This document shows, piece by piece, positions 29,683 to 42,024 of a stretch of 64,000 nt of DNA. The notes beneath the pieces are model-generated. The model saw nothing but the letters and a program-made list of their open reading frames with translations. It was not told the DNA's origin and made no database searches. Origin of the DNA: Deinococcus metalli (GTDB taxonomy: Bacteria > Deinococcota > Deinococci > Deinococcales > Deinococcaceae); contig NZ_JACHFK010000011.1 of NCBI RefSeq assembly GCF_014201805.1, forward strand, positions 62,001 to 126,000, read 5' to 3'. Numbering within the stretch: the stretch's first letter is position 1; each line of letters begins with the position of its first letter. The position numbers and the translations under genes were made by a program.

Positions 29683-30209
29683 CGGCCCGCACCCTCGCGC
29701 CGTGGCTGCTGGGCTTCCTGACCGCGCAGCGCGTGCTGGAACTGCGCGTCGCCCGCGCCAACGAACGCTGGGCGCGCGCGCACGGTGCGGTCGAATCCGG
29801 CCGCGAGCACTACCCGCTGTTCTTCGTGCTGCACCCCGCGTGGATGCTCAGCACCTATATAGAGGGCCGGCGCTCACGCGGGAGTGTGAACGTGCCCGCC
29901 CTGCTGCTGTTCGTGCTGGCGCAGCCGCTGCGCTACTGGGTGATCCGCACGCTGGGCCGCTACTGGAACACCCGCATCCTGATCGTGCCGGGCGGCACGC
30001 GCGTCACGGGCGGGCCGTTCCGGTACCTCAAGCACCCGAACTACGCGGTCGTGGCGCTGGAACTCGCCACCGCGCCCCTGGCCGTGGGCGCGTGGCGCAG
30101 CGCCCTGGCCTTCACGTTGCTGAACGCCGCGCTGCTGCTCCTGATCCGCATTCCTGCCGAGGAGCGCGCGCTGGCCGCGTATGGAGGCGACCCGCCCGCT
30201 CAGGGCTGA
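29679..30209 (+). CDS. Isoprenylcysteine carboxyl methyltransferase (ICMT)-like membrane protein
   Basis: A 176-residue membrane protein with about four hydrophobic segments. The C-terminal half carries the ICMT/phospholipid methyltransferase signature: RYWNTRILIVPGGTRVTGGP then YLKHPNYAVVALEL, with the terminal Glu-Glu-Arg (PAEERAL). Bacterial members often O-methylate phenolic lipids beside type III polyketide synthases; no such synthase is seen here. The GTG overlaps the meaB stop. Its 3' end overlaps the convergent next gene by 10 bp. Confidence 0.85.
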   Translation: MTARTLAPWLLGFLTAQRVLELRVARANERWARAHGAVESGREHYPLFFVLHPAWMLSTYIEGRRSRGSVNVPALLLFVLAQPLRYWVIRTLGRYWNTRILIVPGGTRVTGGPFRYLKHPNYAVVALELATAPLAVGAWRSALAFTLLNAALLLLIRIPAEERALAAYGGDPPAQG

Positions 30210-30706
30210 GGAAAGCGCCGCTCCATCACCAGGCCGCGTGGCGTGTCGGCCAGCTGCACCGCGGGCAGGATATGCAGGCCCTGCAACTCCAGGCGCGAGC
30301 GGCCCGGCTCGTTCGTCCGCTCGACCGCGCACGCCACCCACTGCACCAGGTAGCCCAGCTTGGAGGCGTGCACCACGACCTCCAGTTCCGGCAGGCCGTC
30401 CGTGAAGTGTTCGGTGACGATCACCGCCTGCTGGGTGCGCTCGGCGGGTTCGGCGCCGAAGGTCCACCACCCGGACTCCGGATCGCGGTGCACCAGCACG
30501 GCGGGCGTGCCGCGCAGCGCCGCGAGCGCCCGCGCCAGCGCCTCGGCGCCGGGCAGGCCGATCACCGCGTCGAATTCGGGCAGGCCCACCACGAACTCGT
30601 CCACGACGCTCTGGACGTCTTTCTCGCTCAGGTTGTGCAACCGGGACATCAACCGCTCCTCGCTGGGCAACAGGGACGAGACCACGGAACGGAATGACGA
30701 CGCCAT
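30200..30706 (-). CDS. Phosphoribosyltransferase-fold-like protein with a diverged PRPP loop
   Basis: A 168-residue protein I cannot name firmly. The order EFDAVIGLPGAEALARALAA, TPAVLVHRDP, QAVIVTEHFTDGLPELEVVV, and LGYLVQWVACAVERT resembles a type I phosphoribosyltransferase fold, but the loop that normally reads DDxxxTG is TEHFTDG, without the acidic pair. It may be a regulatory or inactive relative. TAACAT (30713-30718) ends 6 nt before the ATG. It is divergent from the MFS gene. Confidence 0.62.
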   Translation of the reverse strand: MASSFRSVVSSLLPSEERLMSRLHNLSEKDVQSVVDEFVVGLPEFDAVIGLPGAEALARALAALRGTPAVLVHRDPESGWWTFGAEPAERTQQAVIVTEHFTDGLPELEVVVHASKLGYLVQWVACAVERTNEPGRSRLELQGLHILPAVQLADTPRGLVMERRFPQP

Positions 30707-30805
30707 GGCGTCATGTTAGCGGAGTCCCGCCCGTCCAGACACCATCCCCCGGCGGCGTGGTCGCCGGCTGGCGGGCCGCCGCGCCCGCGCAGTAGCGTGC
30801 GGGAC

Positions 30806-31972
30806 ATGCAGGCCACCGCGACCGTCACCGCCGCCCGCCACGCCACGACCATCGCCGTGGCCGTGACCGCCGGGCACTTCATCAACGACGCGTACGGCGC
30901 GATGCTCACTCCCCTGACGCCCGCACTGCAAAGCCGCTACGGGGTCAGCATCGCCGCCGTCACCCTGCTCGCCAGCGTGTTCAGCCTGACCAGTTCGGTG
31001 CTCCAGCCGCTGCTGGGCATCCTCGGCGAGCGGCTCGACCGCCGGTATGCCGCCGCGCTGGGGCCGCTCATGACCGGCGTGGGCCTGACGCTGATGGGCT
31101 TCGTGCCGTGGTTCGGCGCGCTGGTGCTGCTGGTGGCCGTGGCGGGTTTCGGCAGCGGCTTCTTTCACCCGGCCGGCGCGGCGTATGTGGCGCAGTCCAG
31201 CCCGCCGGACAAACGCGGGCTGTGGGCCAGCGTGTTCAGCGCGGGCGGCACCGGCGGCATGGCGCTCGGCCCGGTGTTCGCCAGCGTCGGCCTCACGCAC
31301 CTGCCGTGGTTCGCGCTGATCGGCGTCATCGTCGCCGCGCTGACCTTCGCGGTCACGCCCAGCGGCACCCAGCAGGCCCGGCGCGTGTCCGTGGCCGAGT
31401 ACGTCGGCATCTTCCGCGGCCCGCTGGTGTGGCTGTGGGCCATGGCCGTGCTGCGCTCGCTCGCCAGCATGGGTTACAACGCCATGCTGCCATTCATCCT
31501 GCTCGGCCGGGGCTACGGCGCCCGTGAGGTCGCCATCACCCTCGCGGTGTTCGCCGTGTCCAGCGCCATCGGCGGCATCGTCGGGGGCCGCCTCAGCGAC
31601 CGCTACGGGCGCACGCCGGTGCTGCGCGGCGCGATCCTCAGCACCCTGCCGTTCTTCGCCGCGCTGATCCTGAGCAGTCCCGCAAACTGGTGGTTCTACC
31701 CGCTCACGTTCATGGTGGGCGCGGCCGTGAACGCCAGCATTCCCGTCGGGGTCGTCACCGCGCAGGAGTACGCGCCGCAGCACGTCGCGGTCGCCAGCAG
31801 CATCATGATGGGCTTCTCGTGGGGCTTCGCGGGCCTGCTGGTGTTCGTGGTGGGCGCCCTGGCCGACGCCACCACGCCCACCGTGGCCGCGCTGTGCGCG
31901 CTCGCCCTGCTGGTGCCCAGCGCCGTGATCGCCACGCGGCTCCCCGAGCCGGCCAGAACCGCGTTCCGGTAA
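30806..31972 (+). CDS. MFS transporter, fosmidomycin-resistance-like
   Basis: A 388-residue permease with 12 expected membrane segments. The start of helix 1 (AGHFINDAYGAMLTPLTPAL) matches the HF..D.. pattern of Fsr-type efflux proteins. The MFS loop between helices 2 and 3 reads LGERLDRRYA, and its repeat in the second half is GGRLSDRYGRTPVL. It is a likely drug/metabolite exporter with unknown substrate. TAGCGT (30793-30798) ends 7 nt before the ATG; an in-frame start 93 nt upstream is unsupported. Confidence 0.87.
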   Translation: MQATATVTAARHATTIAVAVTAGHFINDAYGAMLTPLTPALQSRYGVSIAAVTLLASVFSLTSSVLQPLLGILGERLDRRYAAALGPLMTGVGLTLMGFVPWFGALVLLVAVAGFGSGFFHPAGAAYVAQSSPPDKRGLWASVFSAGGTGGMALGPVFASVGLTHLPWFALIGVIVAALTFAVTPSGTQQARRVSVAEYVGIFRGPLVWLWAMAVLRSLASMGYNAMLPFILLGRGYGAREVAITLAVFAVSSAIGGIVGGRLSDRYGRTPVLRGAILSTLPFFAALILSSPANWWFYPLTFMVGAAVNASIPVGVVTAQEYAPQHVAVASSIMMGFSWGFAGLLVFVVGALADATTPTVAALCALALLVPSAVIATRLPEPARTAFR

Positions 31973-32023
31973 ACCGTCCGCCCGGCGCCGCGAAAACCGC
32001 TACCGTCAGGGCCGGGAGGCGAC

Positions 32024-32593
32024 GTGCGCGAATTCCATGCCCTGCTCCGCGAGTGGGAAACCTTCTATCTGCTGCTCGGCACCGCCGGGGCCACGCTGGC
32101 CGGTCTGATGTTCATCGCCGTGACGGTCGGTGAGCGCCTGACGCGGCGCACGCGCATGCCGCTGCTGCGCGCTCACCTCGATCCGGCGCTGCTGGCCCTG
32201 CTGCTCACGCTGATCCTGAGCGCCACGCTGCTGATGCCCAGCCTGACGCGCTTCTGGTTCGGGACCGTGCTGGTCGGCTCGGGTGCGGGCGGCGTGATCT
32301 ACATGCTGGCCGTGCAGCGCGCCCTGCCGCCCCCGAAGCGCCGACGCTGGGACGGGCCGGACTGGATGTGGTACGCCGTGGCCCCGCTGCTCAGCAGCGG
32401 CCTGCTGATCGCGGCGGGCGCCCTGGCCTTCACCGGGCAGTCGCGCGCGGCCCTGACCACCGCCGCGCTGACCCTGATCCTGCTGCTGCTGATGGGCGTG
32501 CGCAACGCGTGGGATCTGGTGACCTTCAGCATCATGATGGACAGCCCGGAGCCGGGCCACGACGCCACCCCGCGCGACCCGCCGCCCGCGTGA
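32024..32593 (+). CDS. Integral membrane protein of unknown function
   Basis: A 189-residue protein with four or more hydrophobic segments (LLLGTAGATLAGLMFIAVTV, LLALLLTLILSATLLM, VAPLLSSGLLIAAGALAF, LTTAALTLILLLLMGV) and basic loops (RLTRRTR, PPPKRRRW). I recognise no family. It starts at a GTG with GGGAGG (32014-32019) 4 nt upstream; TACCGT (32001-32006) can serve as its -10, giving a leader of about 10 nt. Confidence 0.68.
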   Translation: MREFHALLREWETFYLLLGTAGATLAGLMFIAVTVGERLTRRTRMPLLRAHLDPALLALLLTLILSATLLMPSLTRFWFGTVLVGSGAGGVIYMLAVQRALPPPKRRRWDGPDWMWYAVAPLLSSGLLIAAGALAFTGQSRAALTTAALTLILLLLMGVRNAWDLVTFSIMMDSPEPGHDATPRDPPPA

Positions 32594-32606
32594 CCGGGCG
32601 GCGCGC

Positions 32607-33659
32607 TCAGTCCGCCGCGACGACCTCGCGGCCCTCGGCGCGGCGCACCGCGTCCATGATCAGCGCCAGGGCCTGACGGCGCCGGGCGGGATCGGGCACG
32701 TTCACGCTCAGGATCAGCTCGTCGGCCGCCGTGGCCTGCGCCAGGGCCAGCAGCTTTCCGGCCACCGTGTCCGGATCGCCGATGACCGCGCGGCGCCGCA
32801 TGCCGTCCGCCACGGCGCGCTCCTGCGGCGTGTACGGGTACGCCTTCGCTTCCTCCACGGTGGGGAAGGGCGCACGCTCGCCGCGCGTCAGGCGCAGGAA
32901 CATCAGGCCCAGCGGGAGGCTCTGCTCCTCGGCCTCGGCGGCCGTGGACGCCGTCACCACGCTGGCCGCCACGATCACGCGTGGTGCCGGGAACGCCGCG
33001 GACGGCTCGAAGGCGGCGCGGTACACGTCCGCCGCGTGCCGGGCCAGCGCCGTGTCCGGGTTGATGTGCCACGCGAAGGCCAGCCCCGCGCCCACCTGCG
33101 CCGCCACCCGCGCGCCGTGCCCGCTGCTGCTGAGAATCCACAGCGGCGGAAACAGCTCCTCGCCCGCCGGCGCCGCCACGGTGCCCGCGAACGGATGACC
33201 GGCCGGGAAGTCGCCGGTGCCGTACGCGATCAGGTCCGCGAGCTGGTGCTCGAAGGGCTCGTCCATCAGCATGCCCTGACCGCGCAGCGCCCGCGCGGTG
33301 CGGCCGTCCGTACCCGGCGCGCGGCCCAGCCCCAGGTCCACCCGGCCCGGTGCGAGGGCGCCGAGCAGCCGGTAGCCCTCCGCGACCGACAGCGGCGCGT
33401 GGTTCGGGAGCATCACGCCGCCCGAGCCCAGGCGGATGCTCGACGTGACCTGCGACGCCGCCGCCAGGATCGCCAGCGGCACGCTCGACGCCAGCGCGCC
33501 CATGTTGTGGTGCTCCGCGACCCAGTAGCGCGCGTAGCCCAGCGCCTCGGCCTCCTGCGCCAGCCGCAGCGCCTCGCGCACGCCCCCCGCCGCGTCCATC
33601 CCCAGCGGCACCGGCACCAGATCGAGAACGGACAGCGGCAGGGGAGAAGAAGGGCTCAT
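32607..33659 (-). CDS. Luciferase-like flavin oxidoreductase (MsnO8-type)
   Basis: A 350-residue LLM-class protein, a TIM barrel using reduced FMN or F420. Typical stretches are [73 protein letters not shown] and the C-terminal [16 protein letters not shown]. The MsnO8 subgroup is abundant but mostly without a known substrate. The start at [10 protein letters not shown] is chosen because CACACT (33667-33672) ends 7 nt before it. Confidence 0.9.
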   Translation of the reverse strand: MSPSSPLPLSVLDLVPVPLGMDAAGGVREALRLAQEAEALGYARYWVAEHHNMGALASSVPLAILAAASQVTSSIRLGSGGVMLPNHAPLSVAEGYRLLGALAPGRVDLGLGRAPGTDGRTARALRGQGMLMDEPFEHQLADLIAYGTGDFPAGHPFAGTVAAPAGEELFPPLWILSSSGHGARVAAQVGAGLAFAWHINPDTALARHAADVYRAAFEPSAAFPAPRVIVAASVVTASTAAEAEEQSLPLGLMFLRLTRGERAPFPTVEEAKAYPYTPQERAVADGMRRRAVIGDPDTVAGKLLALAQATAADELILSVNVPDPARRRQALALIMDAVRRAEGREVVAAD

Positions 33660-33723
33660 GCAGCGGAGTGTGCTCCGGAAACCGGGCACAGACGCTGGGT
33701 TGGGTCACGAAGCGGGCGGTGCC

Positions 33724-34491
33724 TCACTGCGCCCGGCCGCCGCGCCACGCGCCGTACAGCGCCGTCATGAAGTGATCGGTGACCGAGCCGCCCAGGTGCT
33801 GCACAAGCTCGCCCACCTCACGCACGGCTGTGCCCGCCGCGGCCCACGTGGGAAATGTCCCGAACAGGGCGGTGGCCTGCGCCGCGTCCAACTCGACCGA
33901 CCAGCGGAACAGCGCGTGCTGGACGTCGCCGAAGAACCCACCGATCTGGAGATCGGCCGTTCGGTCGTGGAGCTGGAGGGGAGCCACGCCCCTGTCCGAG
34001 ACCAGGCCGTGCGCCTCCTCGATGCGGCGCAGGCCGGTGCGGAAGGGCGTGCTGTGCGCCGGGTCACCGAACAGCGTCCACCACACGGCCAGCGCTGCGC
34101 CGGCCCGGGTCGCGCGGGCGAGCTTCGGGACCATCACGGCCGGGTCGAGCCAGTGGAACGACGTGGCCGCGACCGCGAGGTCGTAGCGGTGGTCGGGCAG
34201 CCGCACATCATGTGCATTCCCGACGATGACCGTCAGGCGTGGGTCGGGCAGCGTCCGGCGCAGGTAGGCGGCCATCGTATCTCCCAGCTCCACGGCGTCG
34301 ATGCTGGCCACGCCGCGCGCGAGCAGGTCGCGCGTCGCCTGCCCGGTGCCCGGCCCCAGTTCCAGCACCGTCATACCGGGCCGCAGGGCACCCCAGGCCT
34401 CCAGCTGGTCGTACAGGGCGGCCGGGTAGGCGGGACGCGCCGCGTGATACAGCGCGGCGACCCGGTCGAAATGCAGGTGGTCGCCAGCCAT
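33724..34491 (-). CDS. Class I SAM-dependent methyltransferase
   Basis: A 255-residue methyltransferase: the SAM-binding motif I is VLELGPGTGQATRDLLARG, followed by AVELGDTMAAYLRR, the adenine-loop region VGNAHDVRLPDHRYDLAVA and the post-motif SFHWLDP characteristic of the YcgJ/BioC-like group. The substrate is unknown. TACAGT (34498-34503) ends 6 nt before the ATG; the open frame continues upstream for 60 codons without support. It is divergent from the glc operon. Confidence 0.88.
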   Translation of the reverse strand: MAGDHLHFDRVAALYHAARPAYPAALYDQLEAWGALRPGMTVLELGPGTGQATRDLLARGVASIDAVELGDTMAAYLRRTLPDPRLTVIVGNAHDVRLPDHRYDLAVAATSFHWLDPAVMVPKLARATRAGAALAVWWTLFGDPAHSTPFRTGLRRIEEAHGLVSDRGVAPLQLHDRTADLQIGGFFGDVQHALFRWSVELDAAQATALFGTFPTWAAAGTAVREVGELVQHLGGSVTDHFMTALYGAWRGGRAQ

Positions 34492-34602
34492 GCGGCCACT
34501 GTACCGGGCCGTGCGGGCGGGCAGATCGATGTTCCTCACACCCCTAGTCCACATGGTCCACGTGCCCATTCGTCCCGCGTGGCCGCGCCTATCCTGTGCC
34601 GT

Positions 34603-34616
34603 ATGGAGCGCCGCCC

Positions 34617-34620
<4 letters not shown>
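34603..34620 (+). CDS. Candidate leaderless 5-codon ORF coupled to glcF
   Basis: A TATCCT hexamer (34590-34595) is followed by 7 nt and ATG, the exact leaderless layout used elsewhere in the window, but this ATG reads MERRP and stops. Its TGA (34618-34620) overlaps the TTG start of glcF. The same bases contain GGAG (34605-34608), 8 nt before that TTG, so the ATG may simply be the first bases of a very short leader with a ribosome binding site. Confidence 0.35.
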
Positions 34621-35894
<1,274 letters not shown>

Positions 35895-35992
35895 GGAGGA
35901 TGGAGCATAGAGGACGGAGGATGGACGAGAGAGGCAATTGCTTTTCCATCCTCTATCACCCATCCTCCCTCCATCACCCATCACCCATCCTC
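35895..35992 (+). repeat. GGATGGAG/CCATCCTC inverted-repeat element, copy 1 (glcF-glcD gap)
   Basis: Just after the glcF stop come purine-rich units (GGAGGATGGAGCAT, AGAGGACGGAGGATGG, 35895-35924), about 20 nt containing CAATTG, then pyrimidine-rich units (CCATCCTC, CCCATCCTCC, CCATCACCC..., 35946-35992). The two halves can pair in several registers, giving a long hairpin. The element ends right before the glcD ribosome binding site GGAGG (35999-36003). Confidence 0.8.
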
Positions 35993-36009
35993 ATCGCTGG
36001 AGGCGCCCC

Positions 36010-37432
<1,423 letters not shown>

Positions 37433-37449
<17 letters not shown>

Positions 37450-37502
37450 CGGAGGATGCAAAGTGCGGGTGTCCATCCTCCATCCTCCATCCCCCATCCT
37501 CC
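37433..37502 (+). repeat. GGATGGAG/CCATCCTC inverted-repeat element, copy 2 (glcD end to glcE)
   Basis: Starts GGATGGAGCATGGATGACGGAGGATG (split here as GGATGGAGCAT and GACGGAGGATG), matching copy 1 at most positions, then about 16 nt, then CCATCCTCCATCCTCCATC and CCCCATCCTCC. The first 17 bases lie inside glcD and supply its last codons and stop. A small hairpin GTGCC-AGA-GGCAC (37503-37515) follows, holding the glcE ribosome binding site AGAGG. Confidence 0.8.
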
Positions 37503-37518
37503 GTGCCAGAGGCACGTC

Positions 37519-38178
<660 letters not shown>

Positions 38179-38245
38179 AGGTGGTCGGAAGCGAGTCGCA
38201 ATAGCGACATGGCGCGTCTTGGTCTCCTTTTATATTCCGGAGCGT

Positions 38246-38938
38246 TTATTGAATAGTTTTGCCTGAGGCAGCTCGAAAGATCTGAATCGGCGCGAGATCG
38301 ACAGCCAGGACAGCATCCTGATCGTTCAGGTCACGGCGATCTTTCCACGCAGCCACGAATTGCGCCTGGCACACTTCACCAACTCGCAGGGCGGGATACC
38401 GGACAGTCAACCCGGAAGCGGAGGACTCAATGCAGTCGAACTCAAAAAATGCTGGATGTTCGGCAAACCGCCGTAGAGGCAAACGAAAACCTTGCTGCTC
38501 CGCGTAAAATGAGAGTCCGCATTCAGGATCAATCGTTCCGAGCACAAGCTGAGTCAATTCGTGCTCCCAGGATCGATAAATGACGGACTGTCCGGAACCC
38601 CACCCTGTCTCTGTCCAGAAGGGTTCTTCTCCCAACGAGCAAGTAAACTCCAGCACCTGACGCTGAGGCAGATCAAAGTCCGCCTGAACCGTCCAGATCA
38701 CCCCCCAGCATTGATCTACGGTCTGTCCAGGTAGTAGACCTGGATCAAGCGTACCCAGCAGCAACTCGCCCCTTGCGCCAGCAACCTCAAACGTCGTGCG
38801 GATGAACGTGGTTCCGGGAACTGGTTGGAATTCATCCAGAGGGGTGGTGGCAGGATGGATGCTCGCCCTGAGCACAAGTTCTCCCAGCGGTGTGGAGACG
38901 GTCGCCGCGCCCTGACTGCCAATATCCCGCTCCTTCAC
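38246..38938 (-). CDS. Orphan protein of unknown function in an AT-richer segment
   Basis: A 230-residue protein, soluble by appearance, beta-rich and Trp/Phe/Glu-containing, with no motif I know (for example VDQCWGVIWTVQADFDLP, WTETGWGSGQSVIYRSWEHE). Composition differs from the neighbours: 34 of 60 bases are G/C at 38461-38520. The start chosen is a GTG overlapping the stop of the upstream methyltransferase (GTGA). AAGGAG also lies 6 nt before an ATT two codons further on, an unlikely but possible start. Composition suggests recent transfer into a co-directional slot. Confidence 0.62.
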   Translation of the reverse strand: MKERDIGSQGAATVSTPLGELVLRASIHPATTPLDEFQPVPGTTFIRTTFEVAGARGELLLGTLDPGLLPGQTVDQCWGVIWTVQADFDLPQRQVLEFTCSLGEEPFWTETGWGSGQSVIYRSWEHELTQLVLGTIDPECGLSFYAEQQGFRLPLRRFAEHPAFFEFDCIESSASGLTVRYPALRVGEVCQAQFVAAWKDRRDLNDQDAVLAVDLAPIQIFRAASGKTIQ

Positions 38939-39675
38939 AGCGCCCGCGTCTGGAACACCATCACGTCGCTGCCCCGCTCCAGCGGGCCGCCCTGAAACGA
39001 GCCGGTCACGCGCGGCGACTCGAAACCCGCGTAGCGCAGCAGCCACTCGACCTCGTAGCGGGTGTAGTAGCGCTGGGTCAGGGTGTAGTGGCGGCGCTTC
39101 AGGGTGCCGTCCTGGGCCGTGGTGTCCACGTGGTACTCGGTGGTGATGTGCTGCCGTACCTTGTCGTGCCGTTGCACCAGGAAGACGTCGGTGCGGCTGC
39201 CGTCCGGCGTGTGGAAGGTCTCGCCCTCGTGGCGCAGGGTGTTCGCCTTCCCGAAGCGCGGCACGTACAGGTCGAAGGCGAAGGGTGCCCCGGTCCGGAG
39301 GTGCGCGTGGATGTTTTCCAGCGCCTGGAGCTGCTCGTTCGGTGTGTACAGGTGCATCAGGGCGTTGAACGGCGCGATGGCGAGGGCAAACGTCGTGTCC
39401 AGCCGGAAGGTGCGGGCGTCGCCCTGCACGAAGGCCACGTTCAGGTGCTCCTTCTCGGCGCGCTCCTCACCGCGTTCGATCATGCGGCGGCTGGGTTCCA
39501 GCCCGGTCACGTTCACCCCGCGCCGCGTGAGGTACGCCGTGACGCGGCCGGTGCCGGCGCCGATTTCCAGCACCGGCCCCGCCGCCCGCTCGCCCAGCCC
39601 GGCGTAGAAGTGCAGGTCGTCGCGGTACAGGTCGTACTGGTGGTCGTACAGGTCGGCGAAGGCGTCGTAGTCCAC
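38935..39675 (-). CDS. Class I SAM-dependent methyltransferase
   Basis: A 246-residue methyltransferase: DYDAFADLYDHQYDLYRDDL leads to motif I VLEIGAGTGRVTAYLTRRG, then GLEPSRRMIERGEER, VQGDARTFRL and FALAIAPFNALMHL. The C-terminal half (TEYHVDTTAQDGTLKRRHYT) is the usual antiparallel extension of this group. The substrate is unknown. It begins with a GTG 7 nt after TACGAT (39683-39688), a leaderless start. Confidence 0.88.
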   Translation of the reverse strand: MDYDAFADLYDHQYDLYRDDLHFYAGLGERAAGPVLEIGAGTGRVTAYLTRRGVNVTGLEPSRRMIERGEERAEKEHLNVAFVQGDARTFRLDTTFALAIAPFNALMHLYTPNEQLQALENIHAHLRTGAPFAFDLYVPRFGKANTLRHEGETFHTPDGSRTDVFLVQRHDKVRQHITTEYHVDTTAQDGTLKRRHYTLTQRYYTRYEVEWLLRYAGFESPRVTGSFQGGPLERGSDVMVFQTRAL

Positions 39676-39694
39676 GCTGCCGATCGTAGCGCCC

Positions 39695-40903
39695 TCACCC
39701 GAAGCGGTGCAGGAAGGCCCCCCGGGTCATGATGCTCAGCTGCGGCGGCCGCGCGTGCGGCGGCGAACCGTGGCCCAGCCGCAGGATGTTCGCCCACAGC
39801 CGCAGCCGGGCGGTGGTCGCAGGCGGCAGCGCCACGGTGTGGAAGCCGTGCCGGGCCATCAGCGGCCACAGGGCGCTCAGGCAGTACACGACCTGCACGT
39901 CCGCGTACTCGGGCCGGGTGCGCAGGTCGCGGGCCAGCAGGGCGAGGTCGCGCGCCCCCTGCACCATGCTGCGCGCGGCGCCCTGATCCACCAGCAGCGT
40001 GTTGTTCACGTGGAACTCCACGGCGGGCGTGCCGCGCGGCACCGCTGGGCCATCGTCCAGATGCACGCCGTCCAGCGGGAACGGGATGCGGGCCACCCGG
40101 AAGAGCGTGTCGGCCCGGTCGCCCAGGGGCCGGATGCCGCCGACGCGGTCAAACATCCGGTCCAGGGCCGCGAAGGCGCGGCGGCGCACGTCGGCGGGCG
40201 TGCCGGGCCGCAGGCCGGGCAGGTCGCGCAGGGTGGTGAGCGCGTAGCCCCGTGCCCGCAGATCGTCCAGCAACTCCGGGAGCATGGGCACCGTCACGCG
40301 CGCGCCCGGTCCTGCGTCGTGCAGGACGACCACAGCGCCCGGCGTCACGCGCCGCAGCAGCCCAGCCCGCACGGCGTCCGGGGTGGCGTGCGCGGCCCAC
40401 TCACCGCCCTCGACGCTCCAGTGGGCGCCGGTCAGGCCCGCGCGGCGCTGGCCCAGCCACGTCGCCAGGGTGTAGGCCCCGTGCGGCGGGCGGTGCAGCG
40501 TGACCGGTCGGCCCGTGACGGCCGCGATGCGCCGCGCGGCGTCGCCGGGATCGCGCCATGCACCCCACGGACTGCGCCACCACGCGTGTACATGCTTCAC
40601 GGCATGTGCCTCGACCTGATGACCCTCCGCGAGCATGCGGGCGATCAGCGCCGGCTGCGCCTCGGCCCGGCCGGCGAACACGAAGAAGGTCGCGTGGGCC
40701 TGGGCGCCGCGCAGCGCGTCCAGCACGGCGGGCGTGGTGACAGGGTCCGGGCCGTCGTCGAAGGTCAGGGCCAGCGCCCGGCGCGACTGCGGCCCGGCGC
40801 GCAGCACGCCCAGGTTGGCCCACTGCGCCAGCACGTACGGCACGCCGACGTACCCGGCCACCAGCCCGGCGAGCGCGCCCAGGGCAGCCCGGCGGGCGTT
40901 CAC
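39695..40903 (-). CDS. Polysaccharide deacetylase with YkoP-like C-terminal region
   Basis: A 402-residue protein. An N-terminal hydrophobic segment (ALGALAGLVAGYVGVPYVLA) probably anchors it. The NodB domain has LTFDDGPDPVTTP (catalytic Asp pair), VEAHAVKHVHAWW in place of the usual H-S/T-x-x-H-P, RPPHGAYT and GAVVVLHDAGPG. The C-terminal 180 residues (DRMFDRVGGIRPLGDRADT, PAVEFHVNNTLL) resemble the YkoP-type domain. It starts at a GTG overlapping the glycosyltransferase stop, third in the lptF operon. It may deacetylate the product of the upstream glycosyltransferase. Confidence 0.85.
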   Translation of the reverse strand: MNARRAALGALAGLVAGYVGVPYVLAQWANLGVLRAGPQSRRALALTFDDGPDPVTTPAVLDALRGAQAHATFFVFAGRAEAQPALIARMLAEGHQVEAHAVKHVHAWWRSPWGAWRDPGDAARRIAAVTGRPVTLHRPPHGAYTLATWLGQRRAGLTGAHWSVEGGEWAAHATPDAVRAGLLRRVTPGAVVVLHDAGPGARVTVPMLPELLDDLRARGYALTTLRDLPGLRPGTPADVRRRAFAALDRMFDRVGGIRPLGDRADTLFRVARIPFPLDGVHLDDGPAVPRGTPAVEFHVNNTLLVDQGAARSMVQGARDLALLARDLRTRPEYADVQVVYCLSALWPLMARHGFHTVALPPATTARLRLWANILRLGHGSPPHARPPQLSIMTRGAFLHRFG

Positions 40904-42024
40904 GCGCGGCCCGAGCGGCGCAGCAGCGCGGCGGCGACCCGGTCGGCGGCGTCCGGCACGCCCACGGCGCGGGCGGCTGCACTCATGGCAGGGTGGACAT
41001 CGGCGTCCAGGGCGCGCAGTACCGCGCCGCGCAGATCGTGCCGGTCCCGCGCCCACGTGGCCGCGCCGTGCCGCACGAGGTAATCGGCGTTGTGCTCCTC
41101 CTGGCCGGGAATGGGTTCGTGCACCACGAAGGGCACGCCCAGGGCGGTCGCCTCCGCGACGGTCAGGCCCCCTGCCTTGCCCACCACCAGGTCCGTGGCG
41201 GCCAGCAGTTCCGGGAAGGCGGTGGAATACCCGAGCTGGTGGATGGTCGCGCCACCCACCTCCTCCACGCCGCGGCCCGTTGCGCCGGCCATCACCAGCA
41301 CCTGCACCCGCCGGCCCAGCGACGCGAGCTCCGACACCACACCCGCCAGCGCCCGGTACGCGCCGGTGCCGCCGCCCGAGATCAGCACCAGCGGCTGGTC
41401 CGGACGCAGGCCGTGCTGCTCGCGCAGCGCGCCGCGGTCTGCGCCGATCAGACCGCGGTACACGGGCGCAATTGGAATGCCCGTCACCTCGATGCGGTCT
41501 TCGGGAATGCCCCAGCGGGCCATCTGCTCCCGCGCCTCCTCGCTCGGTACGAACACGGCGTTCGCCTCGGGCCGCGCCCAGTGATGGTGGATGCGGTAGT
41601 CGGTGACGACCAGCGCGTTCAGGAACGTCGCGCCTAATTGCTGCCCGGCCGCGTGCGCCAGCGCCACGGACGTCGGGTAGGAACTCAGTACGATCTCCGG
41701 CCGGGCCCGCCGCACGTCGCGGCGCATGCCGCCCAGGCCCAGCCACGAGAACGTGCCGGTCACGGCGCGCGGCTCGGAAGCGCGGTCGGTCCACTCGTAG
41801 AACGCGCGGTACATGCCGGGCGCGTGCCGCAGCCACAGGGCGTAGGTGCCGGCCGTGACGGCGCGCTCCAGCGGATTGAGATACGACAGGAAATCTGCGT
41901 GCAGCGCTTCGAGCGGCGGGCCGGCGGCGCGCAGGGCCAGGTCCACGGCGTGCTGCGCCTGGTGGTGTCCGTTGCCGAAGGACGCCGACAGGATCAGGGC
42001 GCGCAGCGGGGCCACGTCCGTCAC
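40900..42024 (-). CDS. MGDG-synthase/UgtP-like glycosyltransferase (GT28)
   Basis: A 374-residue glycosyltransferase of the diacylglycerol glycosyltransferase type. The N-terminal MGDG_synth domain opens ALILSASFGNGHHQAQHAVD. The acceptor-side loop is LNALVVTDYRIHHHW; the donor domain holds VTGIPIAPVYRGL, LVLISGGGTGAYRALAG, DLVVGKAGGLTVAEATALGV and PIPGQEEHNADYLV. It should build a membrane glycolipid at the inner membrane. It starts at a GTG overlapping the lptF-like stop and is followed by the deacetylase with another overlap. Confidence 0.9.
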   Translation of the reverse strand: MTDVAPLRALILSASFGNGHHQAQHAVDLALRAAGPPLEALHADFLSYLNPLERAVTAGTYALWLRHAPGMYRAFYEWTDRASEPRAVTGTFSWLGLGGMRRDVRRARPEIVLSSYPTSVALAHAAGQQLGATFLNALVVTDYRIHHHWARPEANAVFVPSEEAREQMARWGIPEDRIEVTGIPIAPVYRGLIGADRGALREQHGLRPDQPLVLISGGGTGAYRALAGVVSELASLGRRVQVLVMAGATGRGVEEVGGATIHQLGYSTAFPELLAATDLVVGKAGGLTVAEATALGVPFVVHEPIPGQEEHNADYLVRHGAATWARDRHDLRGAVLRALDADVHPAMSAAARAVGVPDAADRVAAALLRRSGRA

